NCBI GenBank assembly: GCA_030430165.1
Contig: JAUIGL010000023.1
Span: 1-64,000 of the forward strand
Source: a bacterium
Lineage (GTDB): Bacteria; Desulfobacterota; Binatia; HRBIN30; CADEER01
Length of the DNA stretch: 64,000 bases
Reading direction: 5' to 3'
Below the pieces are notes generated by a model that was not told the origin of the DNA, searched no databases, and saw only the letters and a list, made by a program, of their open reading frames with translations. The stretch's first letter is position 1. The number at the start of each line of letters is the position of its first letter. A program made the translations under genes and the position numbers. Shown one piece after another: positions 1 through 8,562 of this stretch.

Positions 1-64
1 ACCCCTCGGGCAGTAACTCCTTGATCACTGCCCACTCGTCCGCCGCCACCCCACCACCGCTCAT
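1..64 (-). CDS. N-terminus of a probable IS4-type transposase, cut by the window edge
   Basis: The minus strand opens with an ATG at 62-64 and reads 21 codons off the left edge without a stop. The peptide has the pattern DEWAVIKELLPEG, which resembles the N-terminus of IS4-family transposases (a short acidic-Trp segment followed by LLPEGW). Only about 21 residues are visible, so no DDE residues can be checked. The adjoining 65-120 stretch would then be the end of the insertion sequence, but I could not define a terminal inverted repeat. It could also be an unrelated protein. Confidence 0.4.
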   Translation of the reverse strand, partial: MSGGGVAADEWAVIKELLPEG

Positions 65-120
65 GCCCCACAGGCTATGCCAATCAGGCAAATCCTGCAA
101 TCTTTAGGTTAACGCATATG

Positions 121-154
121 CCCCCTAGCCCCCTCCTTGGTAAGGAGGGGGGCC
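121..154. repeat. G/C-tract hairpin (TTGGTAA core)
   Basis: Arm CCCCCTCCTT (129-138) pairs with AAGGAGGGGG (142-151) around a GGT loop. The same 10-bp stem recurs at 11638-11660, beside a related hairpin at 11575-11597. It is a dispersed intergenic hairpin repeat. No gene is visible in 65-298. Confidence 0.75.
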
Positions 155-219
155 CCTTGGGCGTGTCTCTCATCACAGCCCGCCAATCAAACGGACCCAC
201 TCCCCTCGGCCGCTGCTTT

Positions 220-249
220 TTGACAGCGAGCATCGAATTCCGCGAGAAT
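220..249 (+). promoter_or_regulatory. Candidate sigma-70 promoter of metY
   Basis: A perfect -35 box TTGACA (220-225) is separated by 18 bp from GAGAAT (244-249). Transcription would start near 256, leaving a leader of about 43 nt with a small CCAC/GTGG hairpin and an AGGAG site (291-295) just before the metY ATG. I saw no SAM-riboswitch consensus in this short leader. Confidence 0.5.
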
Positions 250-298
250 CCCCGGCTCACGACCACTTTCGTGGCCAACGGAGAAGGAAGAGGAGACG

Positions 299-1606
299 AT
301 GGCAGACGAAAAAGCGAAGCACGGCCTGGGAACGATGGCGCTGCACGCCGGCCAGGAGCCGGATCCGGCGACCAACGCGCGCGCCGTGCCGATCTACGCG
401 ACCACCTCCTACGTGTTCAACGACACCGAGCACGCCGCCAACCTCTTCGGGTTGGCCGAGTTCGGCAACATCTACAGCCGCATCATGAACCCGACCAACG
501 CCGTGCTCGAAGAGCGCCTGGCGGCGATGGACGGGGGCGCCGCCGGGCTCGCCTTCGCCTCCGGCCAGGCCGCCGTCAACGCGGCGATCCTGACCATCTG
601 CCACTCCGGCCAGAACTTCGTCTCGGCGACCAGTCTGTACGGCGGCACCTGGACCCTGTTCACCCAGACCTTCCGCCAGCTCGGTATCGAAGTCCGCTTC
701 TTCGACCCCGACAAGCCGGAGACGATTCGCGACCTGGTCGACGAGAACACGCGCTGCGTCTACTTCGAGAGCATCGGCAACCCGAAGAACGACGTGCCGG
801 ATTTTCGCGCCATCACCGACATCGCGCACGAGCTCGGACTGCCGACCCTGTGCGACAACACGGTGATGACGCCCTGCCTGCTGCGACCGATCGAGCACGG
901 AGTCGACGTCGTCATCTACTCGACGACCAAGTTTATCGGCGGACACGGAGTACACGTCGGCGGCGCAGTCATCGACAGCGCGCAGTTCAAGTGGGCCGAC
1001 GACCCCGAGCGCTGGCCGGAGTTCTGCGCGCCCTCCCCGTCCTACCACGGCGCCGTGTTCGAAGAGGCGCTGCGGCCGATGGGCAACATCGCCTACATCA
1101 TGCACATGCGCACGCACTGGCTGCGCGACACCGGCGCGGCGATGAGCCCGTTCGCCGCCTTCGTCACCCTACTCGGGTTGGAAACACTCCACCTGCGCAT
1201 GCCGCAACACTGCGCCAACGCGCTCGAGGTCGCCAAGTTCCTCGAAGGCCACGACCAGGTCGAGTGGGTGAACTACCCCGGCCTGCCCAGCCACAAGGAC
1301 CACGCCGCGGCCAAACGCTACCTGCCCAAGGGAGCCGGCTCGATTCTCGGCTTCGGCATCCGCGGCGGCGAGGCCGCCGGCAAGAAGTTCATCGAGAGCG
1401 TCGAGCTGGCCAGCCATCTCGCCAACATCGGCGACGCCAAAACCTTGGTCATCCATCCGGCGTCGACCACCCACTCGCAGCTCAGCGCCGAGGAGCAAGT
1501 CCAGGCCGGAGTGTCACCGGAGTACGTGCGCGTGTCGGTCGGTATCGAGGACGCGGAGGACATCATCGCCGACCTCGACCAAGCGCTGCGCGCCAGCGCC
1601 GGTTGA
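299..1606 (+). CDS. metY: O-acetylhomoserine sulfhydrylase (MetY)
   Basis: This 435-residue PLP enzyme of the Cys/Met metabolism family converts O-acetylhomoserine and sulfide to homocysteine in the cytoplasm. The N-terminus contains TLHAGQ-like residues (here ALHAGQEPD) and PIYATTSYVF. The PLP lysine is K211 in STTKFIGGHG, and the C-terminal HPASTTHSQL segment is typical of the family. About 430 residues is the normal length for MetY, longer than MetB or MetC. The start is supported by AGGAG 4 nt upstream. The next gene, metXW, begins 60 bp downstream on the same strand and makes the acetylhomoserine substrate, so the two are probably cotranscribed. An O-succinylhomoserine-using paralogue (MetZ) is less likely given the length. 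Confidence 0.93.
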   Translation: MADEKAKHGLGTMALHAGQEPDPATNARAVPIYATTSYVFNDTEHAANLFGLAEFGNIYSRIMNPTNAVLEERLAAMDGGAAGLAFASGQAAVNAAILTICHSGQNFVSATSLYGGTWTLFTQTFRQLGIEVRFFDPDKPETIRDLVDENTRCVYFESIGNPKNDVPDFRAITDIAHELGLPTLCDNTVMTPCLLRPIEHGVDVVIYSTTKFIGGHGVHVGGAVIDSAQFKWADDPERWPEFCAPSPSYHGAVFEEALRPMGNIAYIMHMRTHWLRDTGAAMSPFAAFVTLLGLETLHLRMPQHCANALEVAKFLEGHDQVEWVNYPGLPSHKDHAAAKRYLPKGAGSILGFGIRGGEAAGKKFIESVELASHLANIGDAKTLVIHPASTTHSQLSAEEQVQAGVSPEYVRVSVGIEDAEDIIADLDQALRASAG

Positions 1607-1666
1607 GAACGAGGATGGCCGGTGCCGAGCACCGGCCATCTCCTTCGGAAAACGGCAGGTCCGACA

Positions 1667-3460
1667 GTGACCGACATCGAGAGCTCGGATTCGCAACGAC
1701 ACGCGCGGCCGCTGCGACACGCCCAGTACTGGACCGATCGCCGCGAGCTCGCACTCGCCGGCGGGGCGCGGCTGCCAGAGGTCACCGTCTGCTACGAGAC
1801 CTACGGCGCGCTCAACGAGGCGCGCGACAACGCCGTCCTGATCTGCCACGCGATCAGCGGCGACTCGCACGTCGCCCGCCACGATGACGACGACGATCCC
1901 GGCTGGTGGGAGATTCTGGTCGGCCCGGGCAAGCCGATCGATACCGAGCGCTACTTCGTCATCTGCTCCAACGCGCTCGGCGGCTGCCGCGGTACCACCG
2001 GCCCCAACTTCACCGATCCGCAAACCGGCCGCCCCTACGGCGCCGATTTTCCGGTGGTGACGGTCGGCGACATGGTCGAGGTGCAGAAACGCCTGGTCGA
2101 GCATCTCGGGATCGAGACCCTGCGCGCCGTCGTCGGCGGCTCGCTGGGCGGGCTGCAGGCGGTCGAATGGGCGATCCAGGCGCCGCTCCGACTGTGGGGC
2201 TGCGTGCCGGTCGCCGCCGCACCGCGGCTGAGCAGCCAGGGAATCGCCTTCGACGTGGTCGGCCGAAACGCGATCCGCCACGACCGCAACTTCAACGGCG
2301 GTCAGTACTACGACGGCGACGCACCCGAGGCGGGCCTGGCTCTGGCCCGCATGCTGGCCCACATCACCTACCTCTCCGACGAGTCGATGCGCCACAAGTT
2401 CGACCCGACCCGGCTCGAGCCGCGCGCCGTCGACAGCGCCTTCGAGAGCATGTTCTCGGTCGGTTCCTACCTCGCCCACCAGGGGGACAAGTTCGTCGAG
2501 CGCTTCGACGCCAACAGCTACCTCACCCTGTCGACGGCGATGGACCTGTTCGACCTGGGCGACAGCCCGCAAGCGCTGCGCCAGTCGCTCGGCGCCACCG
2601 CCTGCCACTGGCTCTTCCTCAGCTTCTCGACCGACTGGCTGTATCCGCCGCAAGCGTCGCGCCAGCTGGTCGACGCCCTGGTCGCGCAGACCAAGCCGGT
2701 GAGCTACTGCAACATCGACAGCACAGCCGGGCACGATTCGTTTCTGTTGCCGGAGAGCATGGAGCTCGGCGGCCAGATGATCGGCGCCTTCCTCGCCCAC
2801 GTCGGGCGCGACCCGACGCCGGCGCGACCGCAGCCGGCGAAGACCAGCGAGGCCACCAACATCTTCGACGCGATGCGGGTGCAGCACGAGACCGTCCTCG
2901 ACCTGGTGCCACCCCACGCCAGCGTCGTCGACCTCGGCTGCGGCCACGGCGAGCTGATGGACCTGTTGCGCACGACCGGACGCGGCCCGCTGCTCGGGAT
3001 CGAACGCAGCCAAACCGCGGTCGCCGAGTGTGTCGGACGCGGCCTCGCGGTGATCCACGCCGACATCGAGAACGGACTCGGATCGATCGCCGACGAGAGC
3101 TACGACGTCGCCATCCTGTCGCAGACCCTGCAGTCGATCGCCGACGTCGCCGGCGTCCTCGACGAGCTACTGCGCGTGGCGTCGAAGGGAATCGTCAGCT
3201 TCCCGAACTTCGCCTACAAGCCGATGCGCGAGATGTTCCTCAACGAAGGGCGGGTGCCGAAAGCCAAGGGCTTCTACAGCTACGAGTGGTACGACACCCC
3301 GAACCGCCGGTTCCCTTCGATCCTCGACTTCCTCGAGCTGTGCGACGCGCGCTCGATCCGGGTCGCCGACGCGATCTACCTGGAATCGCAGAGCGGTCGC
3401 CGGATCACCGAGGATCCGAACCTCAACGCCGACGTCGCCATCGTATCGCTGGCGCGCTGA
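1667..3460 (+). CDS. metXW: Bifunctional homoserine O-acetyltransferase / MetW fusion
   Basis: One reading frame encodes MetX followed by MetW. Residues 1-385 are an alpha/beta-hydrolase acyltransferase with nucleophile S159 in GGSLGGLQ, D323 in STDWLYPP and H356 in GHDSFLL, the full MetX triad. Residues from about 399 to 597 match MetW, a methyltransferase-like protein with DLGCGHGEL and the NLNADVAI-like end. MetX acylates homoserine, and MetW is a partner of MetX in proteobacteria, usually encoded by the adjacent gene. I chose the GTG at 1667 because CAGG precedes it by 7 nt and MetX homology begins soon after; a GTG at 1622 would add 15 residues. Whether acetyl or succinyl is transferred cannot be settled from sequence alone, but the linked metY argues for acetyl. 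Confidence 0.9.
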   Translation: MTDIESSDSQRHARPLRHAQYWTDRRELALAGGARLPEVTVCYETYGALNEARDNAVLICHAISGDSHVARHDDDDDPGWWEILVGPGKPIDTERYFVICSNALGGCRGTTGPNFTDPQTGRPYGADFPVVTVGDMVEVQKRLVEHLGIETLRAVVGGSLGGLQAVEWAIQAPLRLWGCVPVAAAPRLSSQGIAFDVVGRNAIRHDRNFNGGQYYDGDAPEAGLALARMLAHITYLSDESMRHKFDPTRLEPRAVDSAFESMFSVGSYLAHQGDKFVERFDANSYLTLSTAMDLFDLGDSPQALRQSLGATACHWLFLSFSTDWLYPPQASRQLVDALVAQTKPVSYCNIDSTAGHDSFLLPESMELGGQMIGAFLAHVGRDPTPARPQPAKTSEATNIFDAMRVQHETVLDLVPPHASVVDLGCGHGELMDLLRTTGRGPLLGIERSQTAVAECVGRGLAVIHADIENGLGSIADESYDVAILSQTLQSIADVAGVLDELLRVASKGIVSFPNFAYKPMREMFLNEGRVPKAKGFYSYEWYDTPNRRFPSILDFLELCDARSIRVADAIYLESQSGRRITEDPNLNADVAIVSLAR

Positions 3461-3499
3461 CGCGCGCGGTAGCCGGAGGCGCCGGCCCGGCCCCCGCCT

Positions 3500-3835
3500 T
3501 CACATGCTGTTTCTGCGCCGATCGCTCATCAGCAGGAACAGCGGGTAGGAGAAGGCGAAGGCAACGGTGAAGGTCAGCACCAAGTAGACCCACCAATGCC
3601 GCATCCCGAGCCGCCGCGCCTCGAAGAAGGACCACACCAGGAAGGCGACGGTGCCGACGGCGAGGTCGTTGGACAGCGAGCTGGCGGCGCTGTTGGCATG
3701 GCCGGCGGCGATGAACTCGCCGACGTCGAAGCTGCCCCCCGACTCGGCCATGAACTGAAGGTTGAAGTACCAGGTCGCGATCAGCCCAATCACCGCGAGC
3801 ACCGCATAGGCAATCTGCTTTGGCGTGAGGTTCAC
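3500..3835 (-). CDS. DUF2834-like small membrane protein
   Basis: The protein is 111 residues with three hydrophobic segments: about 9-30, 60-78 and 83-102. The middle contains a FFEARRLGMRHWWVYL-type stretch, which resembles the FxxEGRRLGM motif of DUF2834 proteins. No catalytic residues are seen and the function of the family is unknown. It lies 15 bp after the TauD-like gene on the same strand, so the two are probably one transcript. It is convergent with metXW. Confidence 0.7.
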   Translation of the reverse strand: MNLTPKQIAYAVLAVIGLIATWYFNLQFMAESGGSFDVGEFIAAGHANSAASSLSNDLAVGTVAFLVWSFFEARRLGMRHWWVYLVLTFTVAFAFSYPLFLLMSDRRRNSM

Positions 3836-3850
3836 TGCATTCCTCCCGGA

Positions 3851-4732
3851 TCAAGCGGACCGGCGCGACTTGAGGAAGTCGAGCAACTGGCGGTCGTGCC
3901 GGCTCGACGCGCTGAGCGGGCCGATCGACGGCTCCCAGCGCGGTGGCGAGGCAGCCTGCGGCTGATCGCCCATCACGGTCACTCGCTGGATCACCCGCTC
4001 GCCCTCGAAATCGTTGAGCACGTGGTGCTGGGTGCAGCGGTTGTCCCACATCGCCACCGTGCCCTTGCTCCACCGGTAGCGCACGGTGAAGCGCGGACTG
4101 GTCGCCCAGCGCGTGAGAAAGCCGAGAACCGCATTGCTCTCGTCCGGGTTGAGCTCGACGATGCGGCGGGTGAAGTGCTCGTTGACGAAAAGCGACTTCT
4201 TGCCGGTGTCGGGGTGCACGCGCACCACCGGGTGGATCGCCATCTGATCGCTGCGGCCGTGGGCGTGGGCATCGTGCAATGCGGTCAGGCCTTCGCAGAA
4301 GTCGCGCATCGCCGGCGACAGCTCGTCGTAGGCCTTGTACATGTTGGCCCACATCGTGTCGCCGCCGACTTCCGGGCACTGCACCATGTGCAGGATCGCC
4401 AGCAGCGAGGGCTGCTCCTGGCAGGTGAGGTCGCTGTGCCACTCGTCGGCGATCGCGCCCTGCCCGCCCTTCGCATGCAGCTCGAAGAACTCCGGCCGCT
4501 CGGCGTTGAAGTTGAGGTTGGGGTGCGACTCGAGCTCGCCGAAGAGCCGGCCGAAGGCGATGTGCGTGTCGGGGTTCAGCTTCTGGTCCGGGAAGAACAA
4601 CACCAGGTGCTCGCACAACAGCTGGCGGATCAGCTCGGCCTCGCGCGGTCCCGCTTGGTCGAGTTGCAACCCGCGGATCTCAGCCCCGAGAGAGCCGGAA
4701 AGCCGCCGTACCTCCAAGTCGCTCACTTGCAT
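3851..4732 (-). CDS. TauD/TfdA-family 2-oxoglutarate dioxygenase
   Basis: At 293 residues this has the normal length of taurine/2,4-D-type Fe(II)/2-oxoglutarate dioxygenases. The metal ligands are visible as His and Asp in DEWHSD and a distal His in NRCTQHHV. The conserved Arg that binds 2-oxoglutarate is probably in GERVIQRVTV. The middle region PEVGGDTMWANMYKAYDEL is the usual TauD segment. The substrate is unknown: members hydroxylate sulfonates, aryloxyalkanoates, alkyl sulfates or carnitine precursors. It is followed by the DUF2834 gene. Confidence 0.88.
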   Translation of the reverse strand: MQVSDLEVRRLSGSLGAEIRGLQLDQAGPREAELIRQLLCEHLVLFFPDQKLNPDTHIAFGRLFGELESHPNLNFNAERPEFFELHAKGGQGAIADEWHSDLTCQEQPSLLAILHMVQCPEVGGDTMWANMYKAYDELSPAMRDFCEGLTALHDAHAHGRSDQMAIHPVVRVHPDTGKKSLFVNEHFTRRIVELNPDESNAVLGFLTRWATSPRFTVRYRWSKGTVAMWDNRCTQHHVLNDFEGERVIQRVTVMGDQPQAASPPRWEPSIGPLSASSRHDRQLLDFLKSRRSA

Positions 4733-4830
4733 CGCACCGTGCCCCTTTCACCGCGGCGAGCCGCGCAGAGTCGATGACAAGTCGTAGCGCCATTTGCAGC
4801 CCAAGACAAAACCGGCGGGGTCTTCAGAGT

Positions 4831-4892
4831 GGATTCCGGCTTCCACCGGAATGACGGGGGTTTGGCTCACGCGGCGTCATCCCGGCGAAAGA
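4831..4892. repeat. Dispersed GGATTCCGGC-type palindromic repeat
   Basis: ATTCCGG (4833-4839) and CCGGAAT (4846-4852) form a 7-bp hairpin with a 6-nt loop, followed by GACGG. A second, opposite half with GTCATCCCGGCGAAAG lies at 4873-4888. This is the common intergenic repeat that reads WIPAFAGM-like in spurious translations. It lies between two minus-strand genes. Confidence 0.65.
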
Positions 4893-4918
4893 GACTGTCG
4901 ATTCTCGCGTCACGCTGC

Positions 4919-7060
4919 TCACTCGACGCCGCGAAAGCGACGCAGCCTGATCGCGGCACGGCCGCGCTCGCCGGCGAACCAATCCTCGCCGGCGGCGCCC
5001 TGGACGACACCGACCTCGATTTCGACCGGCCCTTCGACCGCCGGCGGATCCACACATAGGGGGATTTTGAGTGACGCCCCGGGCGCGAGATCGAACGGCA
5101 ACCGGGCACGGCCCTCGCCGCCGATCGGCGTGCCATCCGCGCCGCGCCAGCGGTAGGCAATCTCGACCCGCTCTCGGCGGTTGCCGCCGAGCACCGGCCA
5201 GGCTCGCGGCGAGCGATTCTCTACCTCCGCCTGCAGTCGAAACGGAATCCCCTGCATTCCAACCTCGGCCGCTTCGACACGCACCGCGGCGAGCCGCTCG
5301 GCGGCCGGGACAGGGGTGACCGGAGTGCCCAGCAGCGTCGTGCGCTGCTGGGCGAGGGCGAGAAACTTTCGGCGCAGCTCGGGGTCCGAGAGCCCTTCGA
5401 GCTCGATCACCAGATGGGCGTCGACGAACCCGAGCTCGCGGGCCGAGGCGAGATCGAGCCACGCGTTGCGTTGGTCGACCTCCATCGCCGGCGCGTAGAG
5501 AATCGTGTGACGCAGACCAGCCACCCTCTGCAGCAGCTCGATCGCCCGCGGATCCGGCAGGGCGTCAATGATCGCCAAGAGCTCGGCTCGCTGGCGCGGC
5601 TCGAGCTCGCCGATGCCGTTGAGCGTCGGCCGCCAATGGCCCGAGCTGCGCAACATCGCCTGCGCCTGGGCGAGCTGCCAGTCGAGCCGGCAGGTATCGA
5701 AGGGAATCTCCAAGACCGCGCCCTCGGGCTGACGGTCGAGCAGATCGTAGACCCCGTGCGGGCCGACGGCGCGCTTGACCACCTTGATCGAACGACCGCC
5801 GAGCAGGCCGCTCTCCCACGCAAAAGCGACGCCGCAAGCCAAGGCGATCGCCCAGGCCAGGCGCGGGCGGCCCGACCAGCGCGCCAGTCCGTCGACGCCG
5901 GCGGCGGCGAACACGGCGACCGCAAAAACCAGCAAGAACACGAAGTGACTCGGCAACAGCGAGGTCGCCGCTGCCGGGAATACGTCGCCGAGGTACCGCC
6001 AGGACCAAGCGAGCGGGCCGCCCGCCGGCCCGCGCGCCAGACAAGCGGCGACTGCGGCGACAGCCAGCATGGCGACGCGAACCACCCGGTGGCCTCCGGC
6101 GAAGTAGGCGCCGAGCAACCCGAGCGACAGCACAGCCCAGCCGAGCCGAGCTGGGGTCGCCAGTGCCGCGGCGGGGTTGGGTCCGCGGCTCGCCTGGCTT
6201 ACCAGGTCGCTCCACGCACCGATCGAGCCGAGCAGGCCGAGCTCTCGCGACCCGCCGGTTTCGCTCGCCACCAGGATCGCTCCGTCGGCGACCCCGGAGG
6301 CGATCGGCGCCACCATCCAGCCGGTCGCCAGGCACACCAGGAACAGCACCGCCAGCGCGCGCCCGGTCGAGTGCGACGCCGAGCTCAGAGTCGCCGCGGC
6401 GAAGACCAGGGCGAAGAAAGGGACGGCGTAGACGAAGATCGCGCCGCACGCCGCCTGCCAGATCAGCAAAAGCACCGCCGCGGCGAGCGCAGCCGCACCA
6501 CCGCGGCGCGACCAGCGGTCGAGAAAGATCAGCCCCAAGGCCAGGTACTGACCGGCGGCCAGCGACGGCGTCAGAACCGCCACCACCCGCGCCGCGCAGA
6601 AGGCGTAGACGAAGCCGGCGAGGAGCGCCGCAGCGCGACTGCCGCCGAGCTCGCGCGCCAGGGCGTACATCGCCGCACCGCTGAGCGCGAAGTTGGCCCA
6701 GAGATTGAGCTGGTGGGCGGCGATCGGGTTGTCGGTGACCGCCAGCAAGGGACCGAACAAAAGCAAGTGGCCGAGCCGCGGAAAGACGGCGCGCAGGCTC
6801 TCGTCCATCGGCTGCAACACGTTGGCATCCCACAGCGACGCCGACGAGGTCAGCGCGTGCCAGTCCCAGGACAGCGCCCACAAAAACAGGTCGGTGTTGG
6901 GCGTCAGCAGCCACGAGCCGAGCGATCGCGCATCGACCACGGTCGAGCCCGGCGCATCGAACAGCGGCGCCAGCAACAGGCGCGCCGCTACCGCGAAGAG
7001 GAGCACCACGGCCAGCCCCTCGGCGATGCGGCGCCCGCGACTTGACGGGTCTCGGCTCAC
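4919..7060 (-). CDS. Large polytopic membrane protein, GT-C glycosyltransferase-like
   Basis: The protein is 713 residues. The first 420 residues hold about ten hydrophobic helices. An acidic patch after the first helix (VVDARS, then NTDLFLW) sits where GT-C enzymes carry their catalytic aspartates. Residues 430-713 form a soluble, presumably periplasmic region with a beta-rich end (LQAEVENRSPRAW). This layout resembles GT39/GT87-like or YfhO-like membrane glycosyltransferases that use lipid-linked sugars, but no decisive motif is seen. The start is a GTG with weak ribosome-binding context. It is divergent from the two phosphatase-superfamily lipoprotein genes across a 159-bp gap, which suggests a shared envelope role (inference). 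Confidence 0.6.
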   Translation of the reverse strand: MSRDPSSRGRRIAEGLAVVLLFAVAARLLLAPLFDAPGSTVVDARSLGSWLLTPNTDLFLWALSWDWHALTSSASLWDANVLQPMDESLRAVFPRLGHLLLFGPLLAVTDNPIAAHQLNLWANFALSGAAMYALARELGGSRAAALLAGFVYAFCAARVVAVLTPSLAAGQYLALGLIFLDRWSRRGGAAALAAAVLLLIWQAACGAIFVYAVPFFALVFAAATLSSASHSTGRALAVLFLVCLATGWMVAPIASGVADGAILVASETGGSRELGLLGSIGAWSDLVSQASRGPNPAAALATPARLGWAVLSLGLLGAYFAGGHRVVRVAMLAVAAVAACLARGPAGGPLAWSWRYLGDVFPAAATSLLPSHFVFLLVFAVAVFAAAGVDGLARWSGRPRLAWAIALACGVAFAWESGLLGGRSIKVVKRAVGPHGVYDLLDRQPEGAVLEIPFDTCRLDWQLAQAQAMLRSSGHWRPTLNGIGELEPRQRAELLAIIDALPDPRAIELLQRVAGLRHTILYAPAMEVDQRNAWLDLASARELGFVDAHLVIELEGLSDPELRRKFLALAQQRTTLLGTPVTPVPAAERLAAVRVEAAEVGMQGIPFRLQAEVENRSPRAWPVLGGNRRERVEIAYRWRGADGTPIGGEGRARLPFDLAPGASLKIPLCVDPPAVEGPVEIEVGVVQGAAGEDWFAGERGRAAIRLRRFRGVE

Positions 7061-7219
7061 CCCTGCCAGCCCCGATCGGTTGGGAATCGCTCGTCGCTCT
7101 CGAAGTGGGGATCCACTGAAGTCCGTACCCTGCCGTCAACGACCCGTCGAAGGGATGGGCCGATCGGCGCCAACAGTGGCCCCTTGCAACCGCGCGCCAG
7201 TTGCGGAGAGTAGCAATCG

Positions 7220-8509
7220 ATGTTTTTCGGAACAACGCGCCGAGTCGAGCGAGCGCTGCTCGCCCTCCTGCTCGCCTGCCTGCTCGCCGCCGGGTGCCGA
7301 TCGGCGGAAGTCGGCGAACCGCTGCACGGAGTGCGGGTCAGCGGCACCCCTCGGCTCGCCGAGCCGCGCGGCCGCCTGGTAGTGCTCGGCATCGACGCCC
7401 TCCCCCCCGACCTGATCCGGCGGCTGGCTCGCGCCCGACTGCTGCCCTCGTTCGCAGAGCTCCTGCGCGAGGGCACCAACGCCGACATCGACGTCCGTCC
7501 AGTCGGGCTGCCGCCGCTGTCGCCACGCATCTGGACGACCTACGTCACCGGTCAACTGCCACAGGACCACGGCATCCTCAGTTTCGTCGTCGACAAGGGA
7601 ACCGATCGCGAAGTCCTCTACGACGCCTCGCACCGCAAGGTGCCGGCGCTGTGGAACATCGCCAGCCAGCTCGGCCGCAGCGTCGGCGTCGTCAACTGGT
7701 GGGCGACCGCCCCCGCCGAGCACATCGACGGCTTCGTCGTCTCCGACCTGTTCAGCGACGTCGAGATGGTTCTCCGCCCCGACAACATCCGCAAGAAGTC
7801 GGAAGTGGGCGCCGAGCGCCTGGTCTACCCGGTCTCGCTACTCGACAAGCTGCGCAAGATCCCACCGGCCCGCCGCATCGTCGGCGTCTCGCCACAGCGC
7901 GCCGAGGAAGTCGACAGCAAGATCCTCGAGCTCGCCCGGGTCGCCGTCGCGGACCACCCGGTCGACATTCTCCTCGTCTACATCCGCGCCTTCGACGAGC
8001 TCGCCCACCACGCCTGGCACACGCACGAACGGCGCAACGACGAACCGCCGGTCCACGATGCAATCGTCGACTATCTGCGCCGCGTCGATTGGCTGCTCGG
8101 ACGGTTCGAGCGCCAACTCGGCGCCGACGATCACCTGGTCGTCCTCTCCGACCACGGTTTCGAACGCCAGGCCGACCCGCAGGAGCTCGGCGGGACCCAC
8201 AAATCGGCGCGCACCGCTCGCGCCCTCTTTCTCGCCCGCGGGCCGAGAATCCGGCCGCGGGCGACGGCCGAGCCGATCTCGGCCGTCGACGTCCTGCCGA
8301 TCCTGCTCGACCTCGCCGGTCTGCCCGCTGCCGAGAACATGCCGGGCCGGGTGCCGCGCAGCATCTTCCTCACCGGCGAATCGGAGGTGCTGGCCCGGGT
8401 CGAGTCCTACACCTCGCAAGCGGCGATGGAGCCGGTCGGCGGCGCCGGGGCCGACGAGACGATCAAGGAGCGGTTGCGCGCTCTCGGCTACCTCGAGGAC
8501 GGGCATTGA
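7220..8509 (+). CDS. Alkaline-phosphatase-superfamily lipoprotein (type I phosphodiesterase-like)
   Basis: At 429 residues, it has a lipoprotein signal (LLACLLAAGC, lipid Cys at 26). The alkaline phosphatase superfamily fold is marked by a first metal Asp in VVLGIDALPPD, an active-site segment PPLSPRIWTTYVTG with Ser/Thr instead of Cys, and a late SDHGFERQ metal site. The HHAWH stretch near residue 265 adds possible metal ligands. Family members cleave or transfer phosphodiesters; true sulfatase activity is unlikely because no C/S-x-P-x-R formylglycine site exists. It ends RLRALGYLEDGH, a tail shared with four other proteins in the window. It is followed 53 bp later by a second superfamily member. 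Confidence 0.8.
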   Translation: MFFGTTRRVERALLALLLACLLAAGCRSAEVGEPLHGVRVSGTPRLAEPRGRLVVLGIDALPPDLIRRLARARLLPSFAELLREGTNADIDVRPVGLPPLSPRIWTTYVTGQLPQDHGILSFVVDKGTDREVLYDASHRKVPALWNIASQLGRSVGVVNWWATAPAEHIDGFVVSDLFSDVEMVLRPDNIRKKSEVGAERLVYPVSLLDKLRKIPPARRIVGVSPQRAEEVDSKILELARVAVADHPVDILLVYIRAFDELAHHAWHTHERRNDEPPVHDAIVDYLRRVDWLLGRFERQLGADDHLVVLSDHGFERQADPQELGGTHKSARTARALFLARGPRIRPRATAEPISAVDVLPILLDLAGLPAAENMPGRVPRSIFLTGESEVLARVESYTSQAAMEPVGGAGADETIKERLRALGYLEDGH

Positions 8510-8562
8510 ACCACCGGTGAGCGCTTGCGCGGGTCGAGCGCGAACCGTAGCCTGGCCTCTTT

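Noticed and set aside
118-1887. Large overlapping readings in other frames (for example across metY)
   Set aside because: They are shadows of high-GC genes with Arg/Pro-rich, low-complexity sequence and no motifs.
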